From Acinetobacter sp. ANC 7912 (GTDB lineage Bacteria; Pseudomonadota; Gammaproteobacteria; Pseudomonadales; Moraxellaceae), in the NCBI RefSeq assembly GCF_039862785.1, contig NZ_CP156795.1:2294001-2358000 (forward strand): a stretch of 64,000 nucleotides of DNA. The letters run 5' to 3'. Positions 1-6,862 of this stretch are shown in pieces (position 1 is the stretch's first letter; each line of letters begins with the position of its first letter). The notes under the pieces are model-generated. The model saw nothing but the letters and a program-made list of their open reading frames with translations, had not been told where the DNA came from and ran no database searches. The position numbers were made by a program, and so were the translations under genes.

Positions 1-240
1 ACAACCAAATAGCTTGATGCCATTTAGCCAGTTTTCATTAACGACCAATAAGCCTTTTAAACTGAGGATGGATAAGCTGATGAGTACCAGCGAGGCAAAA
101 TTCGTCCCGAAAATGGTCTGTAAAGCATGCTTATAACCGCCTTTCAATCCAGCACTGGCGACCAGCAACATCACTGGACCTGGGGTAGCGATCATGATCA
201 CCACGGCCAAACAGTACAGCAGATATTCCGTAATATTCAC
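1..240 (-). CDS. LysE/RhtB-family amino-acid exporter, N-terminal part (cut by window edge)
   Basis: Reading the minus strand from a GTG at 240 gives 80 codons that run off the window start. The start is supported by an AGGAGG-type ribosome binding site six bases upstream. The visible residues contain the family hallmark ATPGPVMLL near residue 18, in the first membrane helix, followed by a Gly-Gly-rich turn and a second hydrophobic helix. LysE/RhtB proteins are inner-membrane exporters of amino acids or derivatives; the substrate cannot be told from this fragment. The C-terminal two thirds lie outside the window. No ATG fits better. Confidence 0.8.
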   Translation of the reverse strand, partial: MNITEYLLYCLAVVIMIATPGPVMLLVASAGLKGGYKHALQTIFGTNFASLVLISLSILSLKGLLVVNENWLNGIKLFGC

Positions 241-276
241 TCCCACCCTCCTTGCCTAAATTTCGAGTATAAAAAA

Positions 277-298
277 AAGAGGACTTATTCGTCCTCTT
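277..298 (-). terminator. Rho-independent terminator overlapping the end of the DUF1289 gene
   Basis: An 8-bp perfect stem (277-284 with 291-298) with a six-base loop is followed, on the minus strand, by a run of eight T (A271-A278 on plus). The TAA stop codon of the upstream gene (285-287) lies in the hairpin loop, so the last codons of the gene form one arm. Confidence 0.85.
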
Positions 299-785
299 CT
301 CCCATCTGAATCAGATGCTGGCTAATGCCATCGGCACGCAGAAAGGCCAGATCATAACTGGCTTTAGCCAGTGCCAGTACCCGGCGTTCAAATTCATCCC
401 AGAGCGGACGCACCTGTTTGTAATGAATCCCCAACCCGCTTTCATCGGTAAAATGCCGGTTCTTTTCACAGAGTTTTAGTGCATGGTAAAGCTTGCGCCC
501 CTTGCTGGCATCATCACGCAGGCGCACACGTTTGGACAAAACAAATGTTTCAACTTTGGCAAGATTTGCCATCGGTAGCATCGGTACCAAGATCTGATCG
601 AGCTGCGCATCCAAACGGCGCCATACTGCCGTATGCTGCTCCGCTGTATAAGTATTCCATTGAATCACTTCATGATTAAAACGGCGACAACCACGACATA
701 CCGCATCACCAAATACGGTCGAGCAACGCCCTGCACAAGGAGTTAAAGATGCAATATGACGATCTGAACTCAAAATCCACTCCAT
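285..785 (-). CDS. DUF1289 domain-containing protein
   Basis: 166 residues. The N-terminal third carries the DUF1289 pattern: CxxxC at residues 17-21 (CAGRC), then CRGCRR near 31-36 and a WNxYT element, probably a small Cys-based metal site. The remaining ~110 residues are charged and helical without a recognised domain. The biochemical role of DUF1289 is not established. The gene ends inside its own terminator and lies upstream of the LysE-type gene on the same strand; the terminator suggests separate transcription. No strong ribosome binding site is visible before the ATG at 785. Confidence 0.8.
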   Translation of the reverse strand: MEWILSSDRHIASLTPCAGRCSTVFGDAVCRGCRRFNHEVIQWNTYTAEQHTAVWRRLDAQLDQILVPMLPMANLAKVETFVLSKRVRLRDDASKGRKLYHALKLCEKNRHFTDESGLGIHYKQVRPLWDEFERRVLALAKASYDLAFLRADGISQHLIQMGEEDE

Positions 786-960
786 CTTCGCTGAATCATT
801 CAGCGTTTTTTAGTTCTGCGAAATACTTAAGCCGGCATGACTATACACGCTCTCCCCCGTGAATTGAAGCCTATTTAAATCCTAGTGTTTTACTCGCATA
901 ATCATGCAAATCACGCTAAAATGTGCGCCTTTCAAATATCATGCTACGTTGGAGTATTCC

Positions 961-1893
961 ATGAACGCTACTGTAGAACAGCTTGCACCTGTAGAACAGC
1001 AAGCGACGACTGGTTGGGTTGTTGCCGCACTTTATCAATTTAAGGAAGTTCAAGATCCTGCCGATCTTCAACAACGCCTTTTAGATCTGGTAAAAACCAT
1101 CAACCTGTGCGGTACTCTGATTGTGGCAGGCGAAGGCATCAACGGTACTGTTGCCGGTGACCGTGAAGCGATCGACAAGATTCATCAGTTCCTTCTCAAT
1201 GAAGGTTTTCATGATATGGAATACAAAGAGTCTCACAGCTCTGACAAGCCATTCCGTAAAATGAAAATCAAGCTGAAAAAAGAAATCGTGACTTTAGGTG
1301 TGCCGGTGAAGCCACGCGATTTAGTCGGCCACTACCTTGATCCTAAAGAATGGAACGAACTGATTGCCCGTGACGACGTAATCCTGATCGATACACGTAA
1401 TGACTACGAATATAAAGCAGGTACCTTCAAGGGTGCCATCGACCCGAAAACTGAAACTTTCCGTGAATTCCCTGAATACGTGAAGAAAAACCTGGAACAG
1501 CACAAGGACAAGAAAATTGCCATGTTCTGTACCGGTGGTATTCGCTGTGAAAAATCAACATCTTTACTGCTGCAAGAAGGCTTTAAAGAGGTGTATCACC
1601 TGAAAGGCGGTATCCTGAAATACCTGGAAGAAACGCCAGCAGAAGAAAGCCTGTGGGAAGGTGAATGTTTCGTATTTGACGGCCGTACTGCAGTGACTCA
1701 TGGTGTCGAAGAAGGTCAAAACGTGAAATGCCATGCCTGTGGCTGGCCACTCACACCAGAAGAAGTAGCGCTGCCAAGCTATGAACACGGCGTTTCTTGC
1801 GTGTACTGTATCGACAAGACTACAGAAAAGCAGAAAGAAGGCTTCCGCATGCGTCAGTCACAAATTCTGGCAGCGAAGCGTAAACGTCTCTAA
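961..1893 (+). CDS. trhO: tRNA uridine(34) hydroxylase TrhO (YceA family, rhodanese domain)
   Basis: 310 residues. TrhO makes 5-hydroxyuridine at position 34 of tRNAs in an oxygen-dependent reaction, a step towards cmo5U/mcmo5U. Visible are the N-terminal acylphosphatase-like UPF0176 region, a rhodanese domain (about residues 120-240) with the active-site loop CTGGIRCEKS, and C-terminal CxxC pairs (CHAC and CVYC near residues 259 and 282). The ATG at 961 is chosen because TTGGAG lies just upstream; an in-frame ATG at 904 would add 19 residues of unlikely composition. The gene's own terminator downstream has been interrupted by IS4-family copy 1. Confidence 0.93.
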   Translation: MNATVEQLAPVEQQATTGWVVAALYQFKEVQDPADLQQRLLDLVKTINLCGTLIVAGEGINGTVAGDREAIDKIHQFLLNEGFHDMEYKESHSSDKPFRKMKIKLKKEIVTLGVPVKPRDLVGHYLDPKEWNELIARDDVILIDTRNDYEYKAGTFKGAIDPKTETFREFPEYVKKNLEQHKDKKIAMFCTGGIRCEKSTSLLLQEGFKEVYHLKGGILKYLEETPAEESLWEGECFVFDGRTAVTHGVEEGQNVKCHACGWPLTPEEVALPSYEHGVSCVYCIDKTTEKQKEGFRMRQSQILAAKRKRL

Positions 1894-1935
1894 TCCACCA
1901 ATTGTAAAGATAGATAAAAAAGCCCTCATTTGAGT

Positions 1936-1972
1936 AATGCCAGTCAGTTAAGAGATTGACTGGCATTTTTTT
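1936..1972 (+). terminator. Inward-facing terminator at the left end of IS copy 1
   Basis: The tip of the left inverted repeat (1936-1946, AATGCCAGTCA) is followed after ten bases by its exact inverse (1957-1967) and a run of seven T (1966-1972). In the plus direction this is a canonical Rho-independent terminator. It can stop trhO transcripts entering the IS antisense to the transposase, replacing the host terminator that the insertion split. The transposase stop codon lies in the loop. Confidence 0.8.
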
Positions 1973-3252
1973 GGGTATTTCTGTGGTTTCCCTTTCACAA
2001 CTCGTGGGTAGTTTCTACTTCTTTTTTTCGGTAAAACATACCTTTTAGATTTTTCCATTAAACTTTCTAGATGTTTAGGCAAATTGCCTGCGGAAGCCAA
2101 AGAATCAAACTTCAATAGGTTAAGGATAGCAATAGAGGTAATATGAAAGCTCATTCTCAAAGGACTGACTTTTGCACGTTGAGCCATATATTTCATTTGT
2201 CTTCTTAGAATATTATAGGCAATAAAGACTCCCCATAACTCTTGATAAATCAAGGTAGGTTGTTTACTCCTTAAATGCTTCCCTTCCTGTAAGTTACTCT
2301 TGATTTCTCGGTAACACATTTCTATTTCCCAACGCTGGGCATAGAGTTTTGCTAAAGCTAATAATGGATATCTCTTTGAATCTATTAGTGAAGTGATATA
2401 ACGTCTAATCTTACCTGCCTGCTCAACCCCAATGAGACGTGCTTCCCAATAATCTCCTAAGGCTGGATTAAGTTTTTTAGCTCTTGTTGATATCGGCATT
2501 CTAATATGAAAGTCATGTTGCGAATTACGCTCCACAATCTCATACCGTAAATTATCTTTTGCACGCATAAGCCAATGACTTTCTTCTGCACGTTTTTGCC
2601 ACCCGATGAGAAAATCTGCAGAGAAATAGGCTCGATCAAATAGGGTAATACTGTGTGAACAAGGAGATAATTGGCTTGCCAGTGTGAGTTCACCTTGATC
2701 CATACTGCCTATTTGAGCATCTATAATTTCATGGGTCGCGGTATTTACTAAGCAGGTTGCTCTCACTTGTGGATAAGGAGCATCAGCAGTTTTTCCTTTA
2801 GATGAACCAAAGTGTGCAAAATTCTCATCTGTATAAGGCATAGACCAAACAACACCATCAACAGCGCACACACTCAGACCGTGAAAGTTTGAGTATTGCT
2901 GCTGAGATTCTTCAAACCAGGCTTGGCTAAGTAAAGAAAATAGCGCATTTAAAGGTTCTGATCCTAAACGTTGTCGTGCTTGTACTACTGCGCTAGGAAC
3001 ACAATATTCTGTTGTACCAAATACAAGTTTTAGTTGTTCTACGACATATCCGATAGGTTGATTTCGAAATAAAGCGAGTCCAATGACAAGCCATACCACA
3101 TGTTCAGCGGGTAACTTCCTTCTTCTAATTGATGCCTTACCTGTTTGATTCAGACTTTCCTCAATCCAGTTGAAATCAATAAATTCACTAAAATGGCTAA
3201 GTGAAGGTAAAGAATGTTGAAGGGTGCAATCTAAATTTTCAGATAAAGTCAT
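1948..3252 (-). CDS. IS4-family DDE transposase (copy 1)
   Basis: 434 residues, intact. The N-terminal ~100 residues match the insertion element 4 N-terminal domain. The DDE domain follows, with Asp in CAVDGVVW (about residue 131), Asp in TLFDRAY (about 205), and the IS4 signature Y-x2-R-x3-E-x6-K, visible exactly as YAQRWEIEMCYREIK (about residues 304-318). The protein cuts and joins the IS ends. The ATG has no ribosome binding site and directly follows nine T of a terminator-like hairpin, so expression is probably very low. It is identical to the protein at 14056-15360. Confidence 0.95.
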   Translation of the reverse strand: MTLSENLDCTLQHSLPSLSHFSEFIDFNWIEESLNQTGKASIRRRKLPAEHVVWLVIGLALFRNQPIGYVVEQLKLVFGTTEYCVPSAVVQARQRLGSEPLNALFSLLSQAWFEESQQQYSNFHGLSVCAVDGVVWSMPYTDENFAHFGSSKGKTADAPYPQVRATCLVNTATHEIIDAQIGSMDQGELTLASQLSPCSHSITLFDRAYFSADFLIGWQKRAEESHWLMRAKDNLRYEIVERNSQHDFHIRMPISTRAKKLNPALGDYWEARLIGVEQAGKIRRYITSLIDSKRYPLLALAKLYAQRWEIEMCYREIKSNLQEGKHLRSKQPTLIYQELWGVFIAYNILRRQMKYMAQRAKVSPLRMSFHITSIAILNLLKFDSLASAGNLPKHLESLMEKSKRYVLPKKRSRNYPRVVKGKPQKYPKKCQSIS

Positions 3253-3288
3253 AAAAAAAAATGAGCGTATTTACATACACTCATTTTT
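3253..3288 (-). terminator. Terminator-like hairpin directly before the transposase start (copy 1)
   Basis: On the minus strand a 14-bp stem (3275-3288 with 3257-3270, one U-G wobble, loop GTAA) runs into nine T that touch the transposase ATG at 3252. It should terminate transcripts coming from the right flank and leaves no room for a normal ribosome binding site. It may also restrict transposase translation. Confidence 0.7.
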
Positions 3289-3500
3289 ACTACATTTTAC
3301 TAATATTTGCTTAACTGACTGGCATTACTCATTTGAGGGCTTTTTTTTACACAAGATTCACAGTCCGCATAAAAAAACATACAGGTCTTAACCAAGAATC
3401 CCGTTTAATCCTAAAAACTCCTGCTAGTCTATCTGTAGTCAGCTTTTTAGCGCTAAGTGTTTAATTAAAAATATATTTTTAATATGAAAAGGAACACAAA

Positions 3501-3809
3501 ATGGCCAATTCCTATCTAAAATTTCAAAACAATCAAGATAATATTGTGCAATTCCGCCGCAAGGAACTGCAGAAAATGCAGCCCCAGATTGTACCTGCGG
3601 CAGATACTGTTAATGAAATGGAACAGCTAGAACAGGAATCCCATTTATTTATCGTAGTTCTCGGGACAGTGATCGGAGCCATCCTCGCTCTATTTATTGG
3701 CTATCACCTCAATACCGGTATTGTACAGTTTTTACTGCTGAGTATATTGCCTGTATTCAGTGCCTATTTTCTGCGCCGCGTGTATATCTATACCCTGACC
3801 CATAGTTAG
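3501..3809 (+). CDS. Small two-helix membrane protein of unknown function
   Basis: 102 residues, not recognised as a named family. The first ~45 residues are polar (Gln/Glu rich). Two hydrophobic helices follow, roughly 48-68 and 73-92, the first with a GxxxG-like spacing (GTVIGAILALFIGY). The ATG at 3501 follows AAGGA with seven-base spacing, so translation is likely. It is the first gene right of IS copy 1 and probably has its own promoter, since the trhO terminator remnant (3328-3345) lies upstream. It precedes the DedA gene by about 90 bp. Confidence 0.65.
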   Translation: MANSYLKFQNNQDNIVQFRRKELQKMQPQIVPAADTVNEMEQLEQESHLFIVVLGTVIGAILALFIGYHLNTGIVQFLLLSILPVFSAYFLRRVYIYTLTHS

Positions 3810-3900
3810 ATAGTTAGGAAGCTCGTGTACAATTTTCATACTTTACCCATCTCTTGATAATCCGTAGGATAAAAGCAGTATTTTCAAATAATTGCTGCTT

Positions 3901-4518
3901 ATGAATCTGACCGAATGGATTATCTCTGTGATGGAACAGCTGGGCTATTGGGGGATTGCCCTGTTGATGTTCCTGGATAATGTCTTTCCGCCCATTCCTT
4001 CCGAAATCATCATGCCATCCGCTGGCTATTCCGCTTCCCAGGGTGAATTATTACTAGTCGGTGTCATCATTTCTGGCTGTATCGGTTCATTGCTCGCAGC
4101 AGCTGTGCTCTACTGGATCGGTTACAAGTTTAGCCATGAAGCGATTTTTAGGTTCGTCGATCGCTACGGTAAATTCCTGTTTATCAAATCTGAAGATGTG
4201 AAAAAGTCACTGGCATGGTTTGAACAGTATGGGCATCGTATTGTCTTTGCTGGACGCATGGTACCCGCAGTGCGTTCCCTAATCAGTATTCCTGCCGGTA
4301 TGAGCCATATGCCTTTCTGGAAATTCATGTTTTACAGCAGCTTGGGTACCATTATCTGGACGACCTTTTTGGCTTGTGTCGGTTTTTACTTTGGTGAAAA
4401 CCAAGAACTGATGCAGCAGATTTTTAGCAAGGTCAGTCATGTGATTGTGGCAATTGTAATGATTTTTATCGCTTGGGTTTTATATCGTAGACAGCAGCGT
4501 AAAAAGCGTCCATCCTGA
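3901..4518 (+). CDS. DedA-family inner-membrane protein
   Basis: 205 residues. DedA proteins are membrane transporters needed for proton-motive-force homeostasis, and several members flip lipid carriers such as undecaprenyl phosphate. Family features are visible: the N-terminal FLDNVFPPIPSEIIMPSAGY element with conserved Pro and Glu (residues ~25-45), the central GRMVPAVRSLISIPAGMS motif with its key Arg residues (~112-129), and several membrane helices. The ATG at 3901 is used; an in-frame TTG at 3892 is possible, and neither has a strong ribosome binding site. The next gene starts 29 bp downstream after AAGGAGG. Confidence 0.88.
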   Translation: MNLTEWIISVMEQLGYWGIALLMFLDNVFPPIPSEIIMPSAGYSASQGELLLVGVIISGCIGSLLAAAVLYWIGYKFSHEAIFRFVDRYGKFLFIKSEDVKKSLAWFEQYGHRIVFAGRMVPAVRSLISIPAGMSHMPFWKFMFYSSLGTIIWTTFLACVGFYFGENQELMQQIFSKVSHVIVAIVMIFIAWVLYRRQQRKKRPS

Positions 4519-4547
4519 AGGGAAACCTTGATAAGGAGGCCACCGCA

Positions 4548-4970
4548 ATGTCTCATTATCTGAAATACTTTGCCCTGATTTATTCAATCTTGCTAATTGT
4601 CGTCGGCATGATTGTGTACTGGCTGAATCTCGGTGCCGTTATTTTCATTCCTGCGTTAATTGCCTCGGCTTTTCTGTCTGCCCGGCATTTTGCACATCGG
4701 GAATTACGCCTCCCCACTCCAGAAGAGAAAAAGACACTGGTCTGGGGTTCCACCATTGTAGCCATGACTCTCGGCTTTATTTTTATCTTTATGATGATCT
4801 GGCTGCACCCTTATACCGATGAAATTTTCAGGCGAATCGGTTATTTAGGTCGCGGTCCGAATTCTTTTATTATCGCTGCCCTGATCGCACTCCATGCTGG
4901 ACTGTTCCATATCGCCTATCAGGGCTATGCGCGTTACAGCCTGACTAAAATGCCTAAGAAGCATGCCTAA
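4548..4970 (+). CDS. Small polytopic membrane protein (ABZJ_00895-type), paralogue 1
   Basis: 140 residues with about four hydrophobic helices (roughly 8-27, 29-46, 63-86, 105-125). It resembles the 5183-5620 product over its whole length: both have a [K/Y]YxxYF-like N-terminus, a basic middle segment with RxPTPEEKKTLVWG or RxPNTHEKKQLVWG, and a hydrophobic end. I believe it belongs to a family annotated in Acinetobacter as ABZJ_00895, function unknown; the name is from memory. A strong AAGGAGG site precedes the ATG, 29 bp after dedA, suggesting cotranscription. Confidence 0.7.
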   Translation: MSHYLKYFALIYSILLIVVGMIVYWLNLGAVIFIPALIASAFLSARHFAHRELRLPTPEEKKTLVWGSTIVAMTLGFIFIFMMIWLHPYTDEIFRRIGYLGRGPNSFIIAALIALHAGLFHIAYQGYARYSLTKMPKKHA

Positions 4971-4989
4971 TCACGAAACCTTTTCTTCT

Positions 4990-5021
4990 AGTCGCGTGAT
5001 ACTTTCAAGTATCATGTGACT
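4990..5021. repeat. 32-base hairpin between the two paralogues
   Basis: Arms 4990-5004 and 5007-5021 are 15-base inverse complements with two differences, both of which become G-U pairs in plus-strand RNA. No long T run follows immediately, so it is not a classical terminator on plus; it may be a processing or stabilising structure. Confidence 0.55.
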
Positions 5022-5087
5022 TTCATCGTATTTTAATACTTTTAACTTGCTGAATATTTCACCAATTCATTACAATCAAGACACTTG

Positions 5088-5145
5088 CTGGTATAGCTTT
5101 CTTCTTTTTAAGCCGACTGGTATAGCTTTCTTCTTTTTGAGCCGA
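5088..5145. repeat. Tandem duplication of a 29-bp unit
   Basis: Positions 5088-5116 and 5117-5145 are two adjacent 29-bp copies differing at one base (A versus G near the end of the unit). The unit contains GGTATAGCTTTC, so any promoter or binding site in it is doubled upstream of the 5183 gene. Confidence 0.85.
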
Positions 5146-5182
5146 TAAGCAACAACAATAAAAATACATCCTTGAGATAAGA

Positions 5183-5620
5183 ATGATGATGAAAAAATAT
5201 TTGAGCTATTTCACCATGGTATATCTGATCGCCATTTTGATCGTAGCCGGATTAAACATGTGGATTGATATTCCGGGCAGCAGCACCGCTATTCCAGCCC
5301 TGTTCGGTGCAGGGATGGCAGTAGCGATCAAATTTGTTCAAGATCAGCAGCGCCGGCCCAATACACATGAGAAAAAACAGCTGGTCTGGGGCTGCCTGGG
5401 GATTAGCGTATTGATTAGCCTGATTCTGTCCTTGGTAATGTTGTCGATTTCTACCGAACGGGAAATCATCTTGGGTTTATTGGAATCGTTACCATTCGGA
5501 ATCTGGATGTTGGTATTAATGCTCGGCCTTGCGATTCAATATATCGTTCTGGCCCTATGCTTTGGCTGGATGAGCAGAACAGCGTTGAAAGGTCTGGAAA
5601 CTAGAAAACAGGCCAAATAA
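5183..5620 (+). CDS. Small polytopic membrane protein (ABZJ_00895-type), paralogue 2
   Basis: 145 residues (143-145 depending on which of three consecutive ATG codons is used). About four hydrophobic helices and the middle signature KFVQDQQRRPNTHEKKQLVW, corresponding to the same region of the 4548 gene, identify it as a paralogue. The function is unknown. The upstream GAGATAAG is only a modest ribosome binding site. The pair probably arose by duplication; the intervening 210 bp carry a hairpin and a 29-bp tandem repeat. A strong bidirectional terminator follows at 5647-5676. Confidence 0.7.
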   Translation: MMMKKYLSYFTMVYLIAILIVAGLNMWIDIPGSSTAIPALFGAGMAVAIKFVQDQQRRPNTHEKKQLVWGCLGISVLISLILSLVMLSISTEREIILGLLESLPFGIWMLVLMLGLAIQYIVLALCFGWMSRTALKGLETRKQAK

Positions 5621-5646
5621 TCACTTCTTTCAAAAATAGCAGATAT

Positions 5647-5676
5647 AAAAAAAGCACCCGGAGGTGCTTTTTTTTT
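5647..5676. terminator. Bidirectional terminator
   Basis: A-rich left arm, stem AAAGCACC/GGTGCTTT with loop CGGA, and a long T run on both strands. It separates the plus-strand membrane protein gene from the convergent YecA-family gene. Confidence 0.9.
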
Positions 5677-5689
5677 ACTTTCGACTGAA

Positions 5690-6214
5690 TCAGCCTGGAG
5701 TATGGTACATCAGGTACAATTCATTCAGATTTTCTGGAATTTCTTCCGCAAGCTCGTCCATTAACTGGCCATTGCGACGGAAAGATTCCATTTGTGGATC
5801 TTCTTCATCGATACCACTGAAGACCATGATTGGCAAGGTTAAATCTACCAACTGTTCTTCAAATTCTTCTGTGAACCATGCTTCTTCGTTCAGGAACATC
5901 GCATCCACAAAACCGACACTCCAGTCACCTAGACTAGATTCGGTATCCGCTTCTTCAATTTCGAACGGAAAGGTGATGCCTTCTTCATTGGCCAAGCTTT
6001 GACGGATCGATTCTAGCCATGCTTTAACCTGATTGATGATTTCTGCAGGCACTTTTTTCTGATTGCCTTCAAAAAGTTCATCTAACCATCTGTCAAATTG
6101 TGGACCAACGGCAATCGCACACAGGAAACCATGAGTTGCCGCGAAATCCAGACCATACTCATTTTGGTCGCCATCCAGATAGTCACTCAACAGGTCTAAA
6201 TCTAAAGCACTCAT
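5690..6214 (-). CDS. YecA/YgfB (UPF0149) family protein
   Basis: 174 residues, very acidic. UPF0149 members are all-helical proteins of uncertain role; some carry a C-terminal SEC-C zinc motif, which is absent here. The family pattern is visible in the N-terminal LSDYLDGDQNEYGLDFAATHGFLCAIAVGP and the central WSVGFVDAMFLNEEAW region. It converges with the upstream membrane protein gene across a shared terminator. The next gene upstream on the same strand (6284-6487) is about 70 bp away, so cotranscription is possible. Confidence 0.82.
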   Translation of the reverse strand: MSALDLDLLSDYLDGDQNEYGLDFAATHGFLCAIAVGPQFDRWLDELFEGNQKKVPAEIINQVKAWLESIRQSLANEEGITFPFEIEEADTESSLGDWSVGFVDAMFLNEEAWFTEEFEEQLVDLTLPIMVFSGIDEEDPQMESFRRNGQLMDELAEEIPENLNELYLMYHTPG

Positions 6215-6283
6215 CTAATATCCAAACTTAAAAATTTTGAAAGGACTAGCATAGCATTTATTTATGCCAGGCTAAATCCGAAT

Positions 6284-6487
6284 TCAGTCTTCGTCGTCGA
6301 AGTCATCGTCGTCGAAGTCATAGTCAAAATCCTTGAGTTCGCGCTCAAGACGGCGTTGTGATAACAGGTCGTCAATCAAGCGACGTTTTTCTAACGACTC
6401 TTTTGCACTGATCTTGCTCGATGCTTCATCGAAGTTAACATCATCATCACCGTAGTTATCATCTAGTTCAAAATCTGTAGAAGACAC
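6284..6487 (-). CDS. Small acidic protein, PA3496-like
   Basis: 67 residues, with a C-terminal tail almost entirely Asp and Phe. The core RRLIDDLLSQRRLERELKDFDYD (written here only as its start LIDDLLSQRRLEREL) resembles the Pseudomonas PA3496 family, described as a putative envelope integrity protein; the assignment is by recall. No signal peptide or membrane segment is visible, so it is probably cytoplasmic. The sequence is repetitive at DNA level (GTCGTCGAAGTCATC units at 6290-6325). Confidence 0.6.
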   Translation of the reverse strand: MSSTDFELDDNYGDDDVNFDEASSKISAKESLEKRRLIDDLLSQRRLERELKDFDYDFDDDDFDDED

Positions 6488-6862
6488 TAAAACTACCTCA
6501 TTGTGAAAAATGTAAAGGGTCCTGAGCGCTATTTATCTTGCCTAAAATTTCTTGTCAAGTTTTATTTTTTATTTTGTAGTTTTATACGTTTATGGACTTG
6601 TACTAACCCTGTAATATTGTGTATTTATGAACAGGGTATTTTTTGAATATTTTTTATTCAGCCTTAAACCTGAACGATTCTGAAACAAGAGCAGGAAATA
6701 TACTTGAAAATATAAGCTTAGCCCCAATATAGGTATTCAATTGTTGTTCAAACATATTTATTAAAATCATGCTTGACTGATCAATTCCAAAACTATTTTA
6801 GGTGAATTGTGCTATCATGCACGGTTTTTCACTGCCACAGATTCAACGAAGAGTAAGCAAAG
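6488..6862. other. Divergent intergenic region upstream of rpoD
   Basis: 375 bp, AT-rich. A 7-bp stem ACCCTGT/ACAGGGT (6606-6612 with 6631-6637), followed by a run of six T in the plus direction, could end an unidentified short transcript. A weak sigma70-like pair TTGACT (6773-6778) and TATTTT (6794-6799), and a TATCAT hexamer at 6813-6818, are candidate rpoD promoters. No ORF is convincing. Confidence 0.45.

Larger units (their letters stand above)
1935..3327 (-). mobile_element. IS4-family insertion sequence, copy 1 (1393 bp), inserted in the trhO terminator
   Basis: The ends carry perfect 18-bp inverted repeats TAATGCCAGTCAGTTAAG (1935-1952 and complement of 3310-3327). The element is flanked by a 10-bp direct repeat CTCATTTGAG (1925-1934 and 3328-3337). 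It holds one transposase gene on the minus strand. Removing the element and one repeat restores a perfect 13-bp hairpin followed by eight T, which is the trhO terminator, with the duplicated bases centred on its loop. A second copy with identical ends, length and transposase lies at 14043-15435. Direct repeat length and single ORF fit the IS4 family. Confidence 0.95.

Noticed and set aside
904..960. 19-codon N-terminal extension of trhO
   Set aside because: The ATG at 961 has the ribosome binding site and the family-typical start.
5088..5145. CRISPR-like repeat
   Set aside because: Only two adjacent copies without spacer; it is a simple tandem duplication.
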